DNA of 64,000 nucleotides from Dermacentor variabilis (taxonomy: Eukaryota; Arthropoda; Arachnida; Ixodida; Ixodidae), in NCBI RefSeq assembly GCF_050947875.1, contig NC_134569.1, forward strand, positions 200,948,627 through 201,012,626, given 5' to 3'. The translations under genes and the position numbers were made by a program. Every line of letters starts with the position of its first letter. The stretch's first letter is position 1. This document shows positions 19,506-31,397 of this stretch, piece after piece. The notes below the pieces were generated by a model. The model worked only from the letters and a program-made list of their open reading frames with translations, did not search any database and was not told the origin of the DNA.

Positions 19506-20449
19506 GATAAGAATCGGGATAAGCATACAAGCTTTTGCCTAAAAGTGCGGATACCACAAAGGAGATTATCGAAGACAACGCTTTGCTTGCTGAGTTACCA
19601 TCACTTTTTCTTATCGGGTATGTTGTTTCTGACGTCTCTTTCTAGCCTCATTCATGGGCCAATAACGGAGACATTGCAGTATAAGTTCCACTGGCGGCTA
19701 GGTATAGGGAACTGGGTACGTGTCAATGGGAATGTGCCACTGGGTGTATGACGTCGCTCTTCAATGAATCCCTTTGAAGCCGACTAGGGTATGTGCGACT
19801 GGGTGTGTGCAACTGTGGCCAGTGGGTATGTGGTGACTATAATGATGATGATGACTATGACGATGATCATTGTTATGATAATGATGGCGACGGCGATAAC
19901 GCCTCGGTTTGTGAACATTCGCTTTGCCTCCTATATGTCACCAAGTAGAGCGCGTTCGATTGGAGCATCCGCAACGCCGAGCAGACGACCGCTGATGAAA
20001 GCGTGGCTCCTGCGAATCACGAGAGCCCAAGCCAACGTTCGGAAAGAGCGACACTTGTGCCACCTCGCTCCTGACGAAAAGTTGAGACGCGATTCAACCT
20101 CTAGTTGAAGCTTGCCAAACGCTGTCGCTCGCGCGCGGCTCTCACGATAACTTATACGGTTCATGCACCCTGTTATCACCCCCAAATCCCCGAGGGAGAT
20201 CATTGTCCTTCACTGACTTCTACTAGACTCTGCATCACCTCCCAGCTTTTTTGAATCAATACTGGCTGTCACATGCAGGGAAGTAAAGGGTTGCGGGGAA
20301 CAGCCAAAGAAGCAAAAAGAAAAACAAATACAGAATATAAAAACTACGGGACTGTGTGGGAAAGAGAAGGACAAAAAGAAACTGCGACTAAATCGCTTCT
20401 GTAGTACTAGAATAAAGAGCAAGAAAACACTATGCGGGCGAGTCAAACT
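19506..20449. other. Spacer with GTGCCACTGGG-type repeats and ATG/GATGAT repeats; no gene
   Basis: 'AATGTGCCACTGGGTGTATG' and relatives occur at about 19690-19830 and again at about 22185-22285, so they belong to an interspersed repeat. A degenerate TGATGA tract lies at 19838-19890. Nothing else is recognisable. Confidence 0.45.
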
Positions 20450-21670
20450 GCTTAAGAAGCGCGAACCAAGGTTAGGCTTCAGCGAAAACGAAAGGAAGAC
20501 CTCCGGTTACAGCGGAGACTCCCGCAGCTGTGAAGCAAGCGGCAAACGTTCTTCAATAACGCCTTCTAGGCGGGCGATAGAACAAATTGCCGCCACGAAG
20601 CGAAGCGCCAGTTTTTGAGACAGAACGATATGGAGCGATAGAAGCCTTCTATACACACTTCGGACCAGAGCCTCCCCCAATTGCCCGCAGTGTTTCTTTA
20701 TCGCTTGTCGCGAAGCGTTAGGTAAGCGCCTTCTGCTGGGCACAAAGGCGACACTAAAGGATCGGAGGAAAGCAGATCGCACGACAGAAGAGAGCAAGAA
20801 CAGTTTTTGACAACGACATCTGTTCCGCCGCCGAATGACGCCATCGTCGTTATCTGCACCTAGATAGCATTTTTTTTTCTTTCGGCTGTCAAGCTGGAGG
20901 AAGGCAAGTCCGGATCGATTTGTCGCACAAGTGGATGAAAAACGAAACCGCTTACCCTGGTGGCACGTTCGCAGAGGATAAAAAAGAAACGGGAAAGTGG
21001 CTTCAGACTGCTCGTAGATAGCGAAACCAAGCGTCCCCTGTGTACGTTATGTGCTTGAAGCCATCGTTCCGCCAAAAACCGCTTTGATTTCCTTAGAGCC
21101 ACAAGAAAGCAGGGCGGTGAATGTGATGCAAGAGTAACGGGACAGAAAATAAGCTCCACGGAAGACAAAGAACGGGCGCAGAAGAGATATCGCCGAATAA
21201 GTGCGCTTTCGGAACGGGCTGCAGGCAGTAAAAGCCGGAGCCGAGAGGCGAACTCAACCAAGGCGACGCCATCTTCATATGCGCTCTCCCCAAGTGTTCT
21301 CCCTCTCTTATCGGGACCAGCGTGCTCGTGGCGGTTGATACGGCCGATAAGCAAAGTGGCACGCAATAAGGCGTGTGTGGCGTCGCGTTCCACGTATCTC
21401 TCGTTCGGCGGGTGTCGTGACCACGCTCATCAAAAAGCGGCACAGCGGCCAAACTCACGCGCTGCCCCCGAAAAGTTGTAACACAGACCCGAAGCTCGCC
21501 CGCCGCGGCGAGGGCGGTCCATTTGTCTCTGAGCGATGGGCGGACGTGTATTACTCGGACGTAATCTAGACGGCCTGCCGCGCACTCCACGGGAGCCGAG
21601 TTGATAGGTGGAGGTTAGGCGAAGGGCTGTGGGCACCGACGGTATACGTCGCTGCACCGAAGCCCGTTAA
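20450..21670. other. CpG-rich block without supported gene
   Basis: GC- and CpG-rich. Overlapping minus-strand frames of 165-177 codons (21093-21590, 20860-21393) lie in different frames and have no recognisable domain. Candidate regulatory or 5' UTR region of an unseen host gene; low support. Confidence 0.3.
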
Positions 21671-21770
21671 CGCAATCTCCTATCGGCTACACCCACTGAG
21701 ATGGGCATGCGGGTCCAAATGGGCCCTCTAGCGTGCACTTAGAAAAAAGAAAGGAAACTGTGTCGTCAGC

Positions 21771-21787
21771 GCTCTCTCTCTCTTCCA

Positions 21788-21874
<87 letters not shown>
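21771..21874. repeat. Compound microsatellite (CT)n(TA)n(TG)n
   Basis: A CT-rich tract is followed by (TA) from about 21812 to 21859 and (TG) to 21874. Confidence 0.95.
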
Positions 21875-21889
21875 CTTTGCACCACGCGT

Positions 21890-22127
21890 TACAGGGTATT
21901 CGCGTCGCTTTCAGGAGAACGATCTGAACTGTGCGCCCGGCGTCGACGGCGAGCTGCGGCTTGTGCTGCTCTCTGCACAGCGGTCTGCTGAGCCCGACGT
22001 TGCCTGGTTGCAGCCGCACGCGTAGTTCTACGATTCGCTTCTTCAGCAGGGGGTTCGTACCTTGCGAGGAGGCGCCATAAAGTGGGCGCCAGTCTTTTAT
22101 TACGTCCGCGAACATCTCTTGAAAGAC
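21890..22127 (-). pseudogene. Arg/Ala-rich repeat peptide, probable transposon relic
   Basis: On the minus strand one frame reads 'EANRRTTRAAATRQRRAQQT', 'AVQRAAQAAARRRRRAHSS'. This resembles the Arg-rich peptides downstream of 'MGRPR' starts seen at 12.9 kb, but no such start is visible here. No catalytic domain follows. I cannot assign a function; it is probably a fragment of a repeat ORF. Confidence 0.35.
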
Positions 22128-22844
22128 GTTGCACTTGTTTTATTCATAGTTACAGCCTAAAACAATATTTGGCGCCGACTTACTGGACTGGGCATGTGCC
22201 ACTCGGTGTGTGCTGATCTTAAATGAGCATCGTTGACGCCAGATTTGGTAATTAGGTGCGTGCCACTGGGAATGAGCCGCACCACAATGACTGCAAGATA
22301 TCCCTAAGTACGTGGGAAAATGTTGTGCCGCCTTAAACAACAATGAGAAAGAAAAAAAATTAATCGCCATCCCGGCCCTGTCAAGGTGGAGGTCCAGCCA
22401 AGCTGTTGCGAAACCACCGCCACAATTTCTGAGGGGGTATGCAATGCTTTATTGGCGGTTTGGATACTTGTTTTCAGCTTGTTCTTTAATGAAACGTATG
22501 CTGTTCTCTGTATTGTTTGGGTAATTTCAATGAATGTATGCGCAGTTCGCTTGCCTTGGCTGAGCGCTTGTAGCCTCTGGCTTACGGGAGTATGAGCCAT
22601 CGCATATTTTGCTTGCTTATAGCTGTATGAGCCTTTGCTGCTGATAATTTTTGTTCACGGATGGACACGAAAAAACTTGGAGGACGATTAACCTTCCAGA
22701 GTAGCACTCGATAGTATTCAAAGATCCCTGACTGCTACTCAATCTTCCCGGCAATTGCAGCGGAGGTAACCGTATAATGTTTACCGGGAAACGCTGGCCG
22801 CGAACGGTATGCATGAAGGCGAGTTCTAGACCCACCCAGGAGGC
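22128..22844. other. Spacer made of interspersed repeats; no gene
   Basis: About 22185-22285 repeats the GTGCCACTSGG words seen at 19.7 kb. About 22580-22700 shares 'GTATGAGCCAT' and nearby words with 12.57 kb. No coding domain is seen. Confidence 0.45.
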
Positions 22845-23062
22845 TAGCAGCTATGATGTTGCGCTGCTAAGCACGAGGTCGCGGGTTCACATCCCGGCCG
22901 CGGCGGCCGCATTTCGATGGGGCGGAAATGTAAAAGCGCTTGTGCCCCGTGTATTGAGACACAGATCGCCCGGTGGTCAAAGTTAATGCGGAGTCCCCCA
23001 CTGCGGCGCGCGTCATATTCAAATCGTGGTATTGGCACGTAAAGGCGCAGAATTCAATTCAA
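22845..23062 (+). mobile_element. tRNA-derived SINE (Ruka-like)
   Basis: The tRNA-like head carries a Pol III B box ('GGTTCACATCC', 22884-22894) preceded by 'TGCGCTGCTAAGCACGAGG' in the A-box to anticodon region. A non-tRNA body follows ('CGGCGGCCGCATTTCGATGG', then 'GGTGGTCAAAGTTAATGCGG', then 'TCGTGGTATTGGCACGTAAA'), ending in 'AATTCAATTCAA'. From memory this matches the Ruka SINE family described in ixodid ticks. The head does not fold as a complete tRNA, so it is not a tRNA gene. Transcription would be by Pol III and copying by a partner LINE. Confidence 0.75.
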
Positions 23063-23829
23063 GGCGCGCTTTCTAATAAAAACGCGGCCTCTTGCGTGGG
23101 TCGACCTTTAAGGTAGTGCACAGCCACGTCAAAAAGAATTACACCATTTGTTGGTTTCTGTTATTGTTTCCAAATTTAATATTTGAGCTTTAGAAGATTT
23201 AGCATAAAAGACACCAGCTGTCGGTGTTTTGTTTCGTGATCTACTCTGTGGGCTATCATTTTCGAAATTGCGAAGAAAAATTTTGTCAAGAACGTAAGCC
23301 AAAGTATGAGCAACTTTAGTGATAGAATGGTGTGGCAATATAAGCCGCATATATCGCATGCCACACAGCGAGGCACGGCATTCACATATACCGAAATATA
23401 TACAGCAGTTTGCGCTCATGGACAACTCTGCCGACGCGGATGCCGGCGCCGACAGCGGATTTTTAGCAACACGGCGCTTCAAAATGCCGACCACTCAGGG
23501 GCTAACAGCTTTGGTGTAAAGGTGTCCTAATGTTCCCGAGGGCACGTGCGTTGCTCTTAGAAATTTCAGGACATTGCTGCCATCAGCTGCCGAATTAACT
23601 GGTCTAATGTGCGGTAAACACACTTGAAAGCTGTGTTTGTAGCTGGAAACGTTAGCGTGGTTGCAGCACCCACGTAATGCATAGCGTGCCTGGTGTACCA
23701 TGTGATGACAAAAGCGGCAACGACGCCATAAACTTGAGTTCACGAACACGGCTAGACAAGATACCAAAACACGCACAAGTAAGCAAAACTACGCAACAGC
23801 TCTTCTCTCGGTGGTGGGCCGAGTGTCTG
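23063..23829. other. No recognisable gene
   Basis: Short frames only. The segment around 23350-23480 has a codon-like pattern ('GACGCGGATGCCGGCGCCGA') but no domain. Confidence 0.45.
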
Positions 23830-25776
23830 TACACTGTAAACGAAAATAAACCCCGCTGGGAGTTTTTAACAGGTGATGTGCCCTAAAACCTCCCCTCCTC
23901 AAATATTTACTCCGATGTATGGGAGCAAAACAGCGCCATTCCCTCGTTTCACTCCGCTGGCTAGCTGCGGGACTATTAGGGCGACATGACGTGATTTTAC
24001 TCCGCTTAAAAAATCTTGTTCTCCCGTGAAACTCCGACAGGGAGTTTTAAAAAACTCCCCTCCGCCGAAGCAGGTTGGTCACGTGGCGCTTCCCATGAGG
24101 CTGTGCGCCTCGGCAGTGACCGAGCGCGTTCGGCGGAGTCGGCAGTGCTCATGGCTGACGGTTTGTTTACATCTGTGAAGTGTCGTTCCGTGACAGCGTT
24201 TCCTCAATTTGTTTCCCGTATTTCCTTCCAGAAAGTGTTATAGGCATGCCTGAAGCTCACTGTATCTCACCTTCAAGTACGTTAGCTCTGATCACTTTGC
24301 CGACAACGACGAATGCAAGAGCAACGTTTTCTAGTGCGGAAAAAGGCTTAGGTATACCTCGAAGCTGCTCACTGGCTCGTGATGTCGGCTCAGGTTCTGA
24401 CTGTTTTCGTGCTGCGTGACCCTGGCTTGTGTTCTTCAATACGTGAAATACGACTTTTATGTCCTTTTGGGTACATGCTGACAACGTCTGGTGTAATGTT
24501 TGAAAGGACTGCGTAGCAATGGCAACAGCAGCCACTGTTCGAGCGACGACGTCCGTGGTCGCACATGAGTAGCGTACTCCAAGTTCGTTGCGGTGCTGTG
24601 TTGCCAGTGAGAAAGACCGCAGTGCAAGCAACTGTTTTTATGCATCTGTGAACGGATATTCTCGCCCGAAGAAAAACGGTAGGACATAAGTATGCGTAGT
24701 GTAAATAAAGCTTCTTATTGAGCGATGTGAATCGAATTGTTATCGCGCATATAGGTTTTGGTCACGTCGTTGCTTCCGATATTGCATTAACATTACGCTC
24801 TATCCGAGACACTGATTTAGACGCATGCCCTGTTGGCTCCGAGTTTAAGGATTCACTCGACAGATCAGCGATGTAGCTCCTTTTCACTACTGAGAGAGAT
24901 TGCTTGGACGCAGAGCAAGTAGTGCGGTGTATAAGATGTATGACTGCGCATTTTTTGGAGTTACGTCGGCTACTGCGGGTCATGCTCACACGTAATAATT
25001 TCTTGCTACGCTACCACTATATTGCAAAAATTTAATTTTGCTATGAAGCACACGCGCTTACATCTTTCTTGCTTACTGTAACTAACGCACTACTTTTTGG
25101 TCGCGAACGCCGGCAGTGTGCGAAGTCGCTTCAGCATTCACTGAATGGCATGATAATTTTGAAAAATTACGCCATTAACTTTTTTCTCTCACTATTCTGA
25201 ATTAACAGTTTTGTGTTGATTAAGGTATTCTGTTACTTTCAGAGAGGCAGATCTCGTATGAACGAGCATGTGAGTCGTAATTCTGAAAACAGCGCAGCTG
25301 CTCCCTAGGCGGTTTCGAGGCACACAGTGTCGTGGCTATATATACTGGCACCGTTGCTTCTTGAGTATCGCGTGTACGTGGGATGTCTTTCAAATTTGTG
25401 CATTAAGCGTTTCTGAAATGTTTATGTATGTCATGATATATGTGTTTTCATTGACTTGTTTCGTCGAATTTGACGTGGTCTCGTGTGCATATTTCCAAAT
25501 TTGACCAGCAGTCACTGTATGTAAAGATGTTCGCGCAAAGACACGCGATGCCTCTTTTTATACTCCCGTTGCACCTCGAAAAACCTTTGTCCATTGCAAA
25601 GCAATAAATAAAGAAAAGACAGAAAAAAATACTCCCATATTTCCACGCAAAAATTCCGCTCGCACGGAGTAAAAATTCTACTCCGATCATACGGAGCATA
25701 ATAAACTCCGAACCGGGGGGTCGCTAGAGGACAAGCATTATACTCCCACCTCGGAGTTATTTCCGTTTACAGTGTA
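23830..25776. mobile_element. TIR DNA transposon with subterminal ACTCCG motifs, 1.95 kb
   Basis: The termini are inverse complements: 'TACACTGTAAACGAAAATAA' at the left and the complement of 'TACACTGTAAACGGAAATAA' at the right. The outer 250 bp at both ends are packed with ACTCC/ACTCCG and its complement CGGAGT, resembling clustered transposase-binding sites. The flanks allow a TA duplication only. The interior (about 24120-24720) has a 124-codon minus-strand frame (24257-24631) and a plus-strand frame at 24180-24419, neither recognisable. I see no DDE transposase, so it is probably non-autonomous, or it carries a transposase or captured fragment I cannot identify. Confidence 0.75.
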
Positions 25777-26815
25777 GATCTGAGGCCATTGTTATCAGCT
25801 TTTCATTTCAGTACATGGTGACAGATCCACTGTCGGCATTCCTAACGCCCGACTGCGCCGATTCCAACAGCCGTGCGCCGTAGGTGCATCTAACTAAGCT
25901 CGGCGGTGCCATTATCTTTTGCTCTAATAAGCTCTTTTGCCAAATAAGAAATTGCTCGTACAGTGTTCTACAGTTACTCACAGCCGTCTGACGAAATTGC
26001 AGCTATCCTGAAAGTTCAAATCGCCGCGTTTGTTCGTACTACGAAAACGCAACACTTTGCTGAGGAGGCACGCTTCCTCAGATAAGTAAAAAAAAAACGC
26101 GAACGAAGAAGAACAGTAGCAATATTTCCGCATACAGAGCGAGCAAATAAACGTGGAAAAGTTACGCGGCACTCTGCTCAGGAAACCGCCATCAGCTTTC
26201 GGGAGCCTCGCAGCGCGGGAGACTCGGCGTTAATTTCTCGGCCAGGCTGGAGCAAGAAGGCGACGCTTGGCGGCAACTCGGTCGCTGTACCCGAAGCAGC
26301 GAAATAATAAAGTGAAAGGAATGTGCCTCGAAATGCGAGTAAGATAAATAATCTGACGGGTCGGAAAGGTAAAATACACATTAAAAGAAAGGCAGCGTAT
26401 AGCGCGGCGAGGCGCTGGCGTGAAATATGAGGTCGCGGCGAGTAATTTCGAGCTGACTCGGTGTTCCCCGGTGGCCGACTCCGGGGCTGCCTGTTACCTT
26501 GATGCTCTCGTTTTGTTTTCGTCGCCCCGTGCTTGTACCATTTACAATCTGAATCTGGAAGTTATTGCTTCTGGCGCCGAGGAAGCTCGCGTCATTTCGT
26601 GAATGTCCTTGCTATCAAAGAAGTGAATTTTCTAGCTGAAGGACGTCGCGGAAAATTGCAAGTAAATGTACAAGATACAACACATGACATGTCCCTTGAG
26701 AAAAATTTGCCCTATCTTTGGAATATTTGCATATAAAATAGCTGCTATACGGTGAATTTACAGCGCGAAAGCAAGAACGAAGATTCACAGGTCTCTGTAC
26801 CGCAGGATATCCGAC

Positions 26816-26818
<3 letters not shown>
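25777..26818. other. No recognisable gene
   Basis: Open frames are below 70 codons and lack domains. I see no repeat with other parts of the window. Confidence 0.45.

Positions 26819-26878
<60 letters not shown>
26819..26878. repeat. (TA)30 microsatellite
   Basis: An uninterrupted TA dinucleotide run of 60 bp. Confidence 0.98.
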
Positions 26879-26880
<2 letters not shown>

Positions 26881-28400
26881 GAGAATTGATCTTAAAAGCA
26901 ACTCGAGAAAGCAGAAACTAACTCCACGAAAATCATATCGCACAGGCCATCAAGGACCTGGTTAGCAAGCTTTCTTCAGGAAAGCTTTTATTCAACCAAT
27001 TACTTAACTGACTTCTCTGAAAGGCGACTCCCACTGTCTGCTTCCTTCTTTGCGCGCTGATCGTTAAGACGGGCATCGGGCTACCCCAGGCGTTGAGGCC
27101 TAGTACTGCATGATGCGCAACAGTTACGCGAAGAAAAGTGAAGAGCAAGAAAGCACATCGTCAGAAGACGCCTCAGCCTAATGTAAGCGCCTCACCATCC
27201 CAACACTCAAGCCTTCCCGATTTCAAAGCAGTAATGCGCGAGTCAAGATTAGCTAAACACACGAATACGCTTAGACTGCGTAACGGTTTGCGCGTGTTGG
27301 CGATCGCGCCATGTTTGTGCGTGTTTGTGGCGAGAGGGGTTGGCGCACACGCGCGCCTGTCTTTCAATAACGAAACGGAGGTCCGCACGGCGTTTACGCT
27401 GACCTATAGCTTCGTTACTTAGTTCGTCTATTAAACGGTCGTCCAAACGCTAGCCAGCAGAGCAGTTGCACGTCCGTCTGTCCGATCACAGCCGATGCCA
27501 AAACGATTGCGGCGCTCGAAGCGCCGCCCTGTCGGACCAGTCGGACGTATACAGCGCAGCGCACTCGTCGCTGCCTAAACACGGGGGCATCGATTTCTCA
27601 TCGATTGCGAGCGTGCGCGACCACCGCCTCGCGTCCGCCGTAAAATACGCGCAGCCAATTTGCCTCGAGCCACACTTGTCTGCTCCGTCCAGCCCAGTCT
27701 CGTTTTACTGCCCCCTTTGCCTCATCTGCCAGCCCTTTCCCTGTTGACGCTTTTGCCGCTGCTGTTTTCAGTTTGCATTTTTCGGGGTGAGGCGCGAGCG
27801 CGCTTGCTCGCCGAATCTCGGCGCTTCGTTCTCGCACGGGAGAAAGCTGTTATCGGCACGCGGCAGCCCGAAGAAAAGCCTCCGGGAAGAAACGTGCCTC
27901 GCTGGCGAGCACAGCGCTGGGGTGGGCGCGACAACCGCTCGCGCCGCCGATGCTTCGCGCCACGCTTTGCGGCGGGCGCGACCGACCCGCTGTATACGTT
28001 CGAGAGCCAAGAAGACCGAGGGAGCGAGGGCGGCCGAGAGAGAGAGAGAGTGAAACATATAAAAGTAACCGGTCATCCTCTAGTAGGACCGCTCTCCTCT
28101 GTGTACGCACGCACACACTCGCGTACAGGTCAGAGCGCCCGACGAACATCAACCAACGGAAAAAGCACGCGCACACGTACAAAGAAAGGCACCTAAAAAT
28201 TTTTAAAAGAGAGGAACGAAGCGCGAGAAGTGCACACGCGCGTTCAGAATTTACGAGTTGTGTTCGCGTACGCTGGCTCGGTCGCCGATGCGCCCACCGC
28301 CCAACGCGCTCCCCTGTCCGCCTAGGCCGCCCTGTAGCGGCGGCTCAACGCGCCCTTCGTCCGTCGTTCGCAAAGCTCTCTATACTTTAGGCTTCCCACT
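26879..28400. other. CpG-rich block (about 27470-28400); no supported gene
   Basis: The first 0.6 kb is ordinary spacer. The rest is CpG-rich with many overlapping frames on both strands; the longest is 178 codons (27660-28196) and very Arg-rich. 'CATATAAAAGTAACC' near 28057, with a GA-rich tract (28037-28050) upstream, would fit a TATA-type promoter reading plus. No coding exon can be tied to it. Confidence 0.35.
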
Positions 28401-29115
28401 TGCTGACCACCGGAAAAGCAGAAAATAATCCTGAAACAGCGATGGCGGAGAAGAAGCGCAGCGAGGCACAAAGGCAATATAATAACACGAAAACAAGCGG
28501 TAGCAGCAAATGTGGGAGGGAGGGAAGAAATACGGCAGTCCCGCGTTAAGGACGAGGGGAGTGAGACGGTGCATGCATAAATCCAGGGGCCCGAAGGGGG
28601 GGACACGATGGGGAGAGCTCCTCGACGGGAGAGCCCCCCGCGAAAGTGGCACGTCCGTGCGAGCTTTCGCCGCTTTAGACACTCTGGACACGAGAAACGA
28701 GCGCTCTGTTCGCGCATATCCTCCATCACAGGTGTGCGGCGGACGCCCCGCCGGTGAAAGGTGGAACACTGGGATCTACGGTTGTTTGGGTCTGAAGGTC
28801 TGAGTTGTCCCGCATACCTATGCGCATTTGTAAAAGACTTGCTTATGGGCTTTTTATCGCTTTCTTATCTTTCCGTTTTTTTTTTCTGCGTGTTTTGGAA
28901 ATGTTTTATGGTGTCCCAGGAATCGTGTAGGTTCCTTGTGCACCGGAAACGCTCCTTTGGTGCGCCGCAAATCGTATCGGCGGGAACGCAGCGTACAAGT
29001 ATATAGCAGACTGCGTGTATGCTTATTGGCATGTACCGACTTGACCTTGCGTCACCAACCGCCAAATTGAATCCAGTAATTGTCAACAAGAAGCCACTGC
29101 TGTATGCAGCCCTTA

Positions 29116-29157
<42 letters not shown>

Positions 29158-30199
29158 TTGGAACGAGAGAAGGACACCTTAGTTTTTGTCTACATTAAAC
29201 GAGGTTCAAATTTTCAAAGCGAATGCCAGGTAAACATGCACCGTTACCTGCAGCCGCGTTACTTTATTTACAGGTACCTCATTTGTCTAGGACACGCTGG
29301 TGCGGTACCTTTAGGGGAGCTGCACGCCGGATATAAGGCTGAGGCAGGAATTCATATCATTCACACCTAGCAGAGTACTGGGAAAGGAGAGGGTTGGGGG
29401 GTCGATGGCAGCGAAAAATAAGTTCCCGCTAGCTGCGTCTGCACGTAAAGCGGCAGTCGGGGCCAGTTGGCGATGCACTGTTTCGTATAAACGCGCTCTT
29501 TCATAGAAAATCAATGCAGGAACGAAACATGAGGGGTGGGAGGCGCACCAGGAAGTTTAGGCAACTCCCAAACGCTCAACTTTACTTCAAGGATTAGTAG
29601 TGCCTAAACATACATGCCCTACCTGCACGCGCGCAGGCTTGATGCATGGCTTTAAAAGCAAACATGCTTTCCTTTTTTTTTTTTCAATAGACGCAGTTGT
29701 AAGTCGGCGCCATGCGTGTCTCCGCTCTCTTTCTAAGTGCTGTGTCGGTAGCGCTGTTTGGAAGCAATACCGAAAAACACCGACTCGCCCAACCTGCCGT
29801 TCTTCCTCAAAACTGCTCCGTCCGGCTGCTGGACATTCAGTTGCATGTTCAACGGAAAAGATAGTTGTTAGGAGTACACATTAGGATTATACTGGCAGCA
29901 ATATTGGCAGCGCACGCGGTCCTGAAACAAGCGCGCGATACGTGTCCTTGAAAGAGCTTTAATGTAGTTTGTAGCGCTGGCCGATCCTGGAGGTGTAGCG
30001 CGAAGGCGTTGGCGGGCAAGCCCTGCTAAAGCTGTTGCCCTACAGTCGCACAGGTGTAGCATGCAGACCTTGTGCCTCTTTGTCCGGGTTCGGCGCCGGT
30101 AGACGCCTGTGGACGTAGCGGGAGTTCTCTCAGAAATGTGAAGGGCGGAGGAAAAGCACGAAAAAACAGCTGTGACAATGGCTAGTAGGAGTTTGGGGG
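28401..30199. other. Spacer with (TA)n at 29118-29149; no gene
   Basis: Only short frames, plus a (TA)16 run followed by T10. I see nothing assignable. Confidence 0.45.
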
Positions 30200-30326
30200 G
30201 GGGAAGCACTCCCGCTTACCGGGGCTTGTTTATGCGTCACATATGGCGCTCGTATAGCCCAATGCGACCCCAAACGACGTATCGACGCATCTGCTATAAA
30301 GCTACGGCATCGCATCCAAGACGGCA

Positions 30327-30443
30327 CTTTGGCAGCAGCAGTGTTCGGAAGAGCGTTTGCCTAAATGCTCCTGCATACTGTTACAGGTTAGTGGCTTTTT
30401 TAAGGGGGGTGTTATTGTGTTGCTGCCACTGCTGCTGCCAAAG
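30327..30443 (+). repeat. 17-bp perfect inverted repeat in the LINE leader
   Basis: 'CTTTGGCAGCAGCAGTG' (30327-30343) and its exact complement (30427-30443) enclose 83 bp and end 23 bp before the ORF1 start codon. In RNA this would form a stem in the 5' leader. It could influence ORF1 translation or packaging; that role is inferred. Confidence 0.8.
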
Positions 30444-30466
30444 GAGCGAACCTTGTTTATGTCAGT

Positions 30467-31360
30467 ATGGAGTGTGTTGAGTGTGAACAAGAAATCTTGG
30501 ATCCCAAAGAGAGTATATCTTGCATGACTTGTAAGCTTTCGTACCATGTAGGAAGCTGCGCAGGAGTGTCGGAGGCAACAATAAAATCTAAGAAATCAAC
30601 CTACCAGAAATGGAAATGCCCGAAATGTAGGCTACCAACCTCACATGTTAACCAGGATGAGAAAGAAAAAGCACCGTTGACCGTAGAAGATATGTTGGTC
30701 GTACTTCAGGAGATTAACCGAAAACTTGATGTTTTGTTGCCACTGAAAGAAACTGTCGATGGAATTGAGCAATCGGTGCAGTTTATGTCCGAACAGATGA
30801 CAGACCTGTTGACGCGCACAGAACAAAATGAGCGAGATATTAAAGCAATCCAGACTAGGCTCGCAAAAACAGAAATGAACAAAGAGCAGCTTGAATCGCT
30901 CAGTGTCCAACTCGATGACCTCGAGTGGCGCAACCGGAAACTGAACTTAGAAATTCATGGTGTACCACAAACGGAAGGCGAAAATCTTTTGTCCAAACTT
31001 AATGCTTTGGCCGGTGAAAGTGGATTGCCCCAGCTATCAGAACACGACATCACGGCAATTCATCGATTGCCGGCAAAGCGTGACAAAGTGCCTGGCATCA
31101 TCTGCCGTTTCGCGAGACAGAGCATGGGGGACAAATGGTGGGCTAGCAGGCGGGAGTTGACCACTGCGGATGCCAATGTTCACATGTTGGAAAACCTGAC
31201 CAGGCGAAATCGAGAACTGCTGAGGGAAGTGAAAGAATGGGCAAAAACAAATCAGTACAAGTATGTCTGGCACAGCAACGGCAAGATTCTGATAAGAAAG
31301 ACTGATGGCGCGTCAGCAATGCTAGTGCAGCACTCTTGCGACCTTGGCAAGCTGCAATAA
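30467..31360 (+). CDS. CR1-like LINE ORF1 protein (PHD finger, coiled coil, RRM-like)
   Basis: 297 residues from the ATG at 30467. An upstream ATG at 30459 is in another frame. Residues 3-54 form a PHD-type C4HC3 zinc finger (C3, C6, C19, C22, H27, C31, C51, C54). Residues of about 70-155 are heptad-like (LxxIxxKLDVLL and following), a likely trimerising or dimerising coiled coil. After 'RNRKLNLEIHGVPQTEGENL' comes an L1-ORF1p-like RNA-binding region ending near 'NGKILIRKTDGA'. The protein should coat LINE RNA as a chaperone. It ends at TAA, 37 bases before the ORF2 ATG. Confidence 0.9.
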   Translation: MECVECEQEILDPKESISCMTCKLSYHVGSCAGVSEATIKSKKSTYQKWKCPKCRLPTSHVNQDEKEKAPLTVEDMLVVLQEINRKLDVLLPLKETVDGIEQSVQFMSEQMTDLLTRTEQNERDIKAIQTRLAKTEMNKEQLESLSVQLDDLEWRNRKLNLEIHGVPQTEGENLLSKLNALAGESGLPQLSEHDITAIHRLPAKRDKVPGIICRFARQSMGDKWWASRRELTTADANVHMLENLTRRNRELLREVKEWAKTNQYKYVWHSNGKILIRKTDGASAMLVQHSCDLGKLQ

Positions 31361-31397
31361 GAAGGGAGAATTGATTTTTTATTTTTTCCTGCCAAAA

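Noticed and set aside
20860..21590. Two minus-strand frames of 177 and 165 codons
   Set aside because: They overlap in different frames, have no recognisable domain and lie in a GC-rich block.
22845..22920. Possible tRNA gene
   Set aside because: A Pol III B box is present, but the region cannot form a complete cloverleaf and continues into a SINE body.
27660..28196. 178-codon plus-strand frame
   Set aside because: Arg-rich, overlapped by other frames on both strands, with no domain or splice support.
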